Source: JBGPIK01 sp041484845
GTDB lineage: Bacteria > Desulfobacterota > Binatia > UBA9968
Direction: 5' to 3'
Length of the DNA: 6,624 bases
Assembly (NCBI GenBank): GCA_041484845.1
Contig: JBGPIK010000380.1
Coordinates: 1 to 6,624 of the forward strand
Each line of letters starts with the position of its first letter. Position 1 is the first letter of the stretch. The position numbers were made by a program, and so were the translations under genes. The notes beneath the pieces are model-generated. The model was not told where the DNA came from, ran no database searches, and saw only the letters and a list, made by a program, of their open reading frames with translations. This document shows, one piece after another, positions 6,594 to 6,624 of this stretch.

Positions 6594-6624
6594 TCTAAGT
6601 TTCCCGTGAATTTCGCCCTCTTTC

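Overview
The window looks like ordinary chromosomal DNA of a free-living, metabolically versatile bacterium. Base composition is moderately GC-rich (mid-50s percent by eye), start sites have Shine-Dalgarno sequences, and one periplasmic binding protein has a Sec signal peptide, which fits a Gram-negative cell envelope. A tripartite tricarboxylate transporter (TTT) whose membrane subunit carries a TctB-like tail, next to amino acid catabolism genes, reminds me of soil and sediment lineages once filed under Deltaproteobacteria, Tectomicrobia, Rokubacteria or Binatota. That placement is a recollection-level inference, not something the sequence proves.

Layout: (1) 1-2929, minus strand: a TTT transporter operon, read right to left as the solute-binding protein (TctC/Bug family) and then the large permease (TctA with a TctB-like C-terminal extension, cut by the left edge). 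(2) 2930-3206: a 277-bp divergent control region. It has a plausible sigma70-type promoter on each strand, a Fur-box-like sequence in the tctC leader and an 8-bp palindrome beside the plus-strand promoter. (3) 3207-6065, plus strand: a two-gene operon with a 42-nt gap, an NAD-type aldehyde dehydrogenase followed by a class III PLP-dependent omega-aminotransferase. (4) 6108-6593, minus strand: a small four-repeat TPR protein convergent with the operon. Its reading frame remains open to the right edge, so its true start is not fully certain.

Working model: the aminotransferase removes the terminal amino group of an omega-amino acid (GABA-like, 5-aminovalerate-like, ornithine or lysine). The dehydrogenase then oxidises the resulting semialdehyde to a dicarboxylate that can enter central metabolism. 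The divergent transporter probably imports a carboxylate, possibly related to this pathway; the shared control region supports the link but does not prove it. No RNA genes, CRISPR arrays, insertion sequences or other mobile elements were seen. No gene system of clearly new type is visible. The points most worth a second look are the four-cysteine insertion in the aminotransferase, the Fur-box-like leader site, and the unknown substrate of the transporter and catabolic pair.
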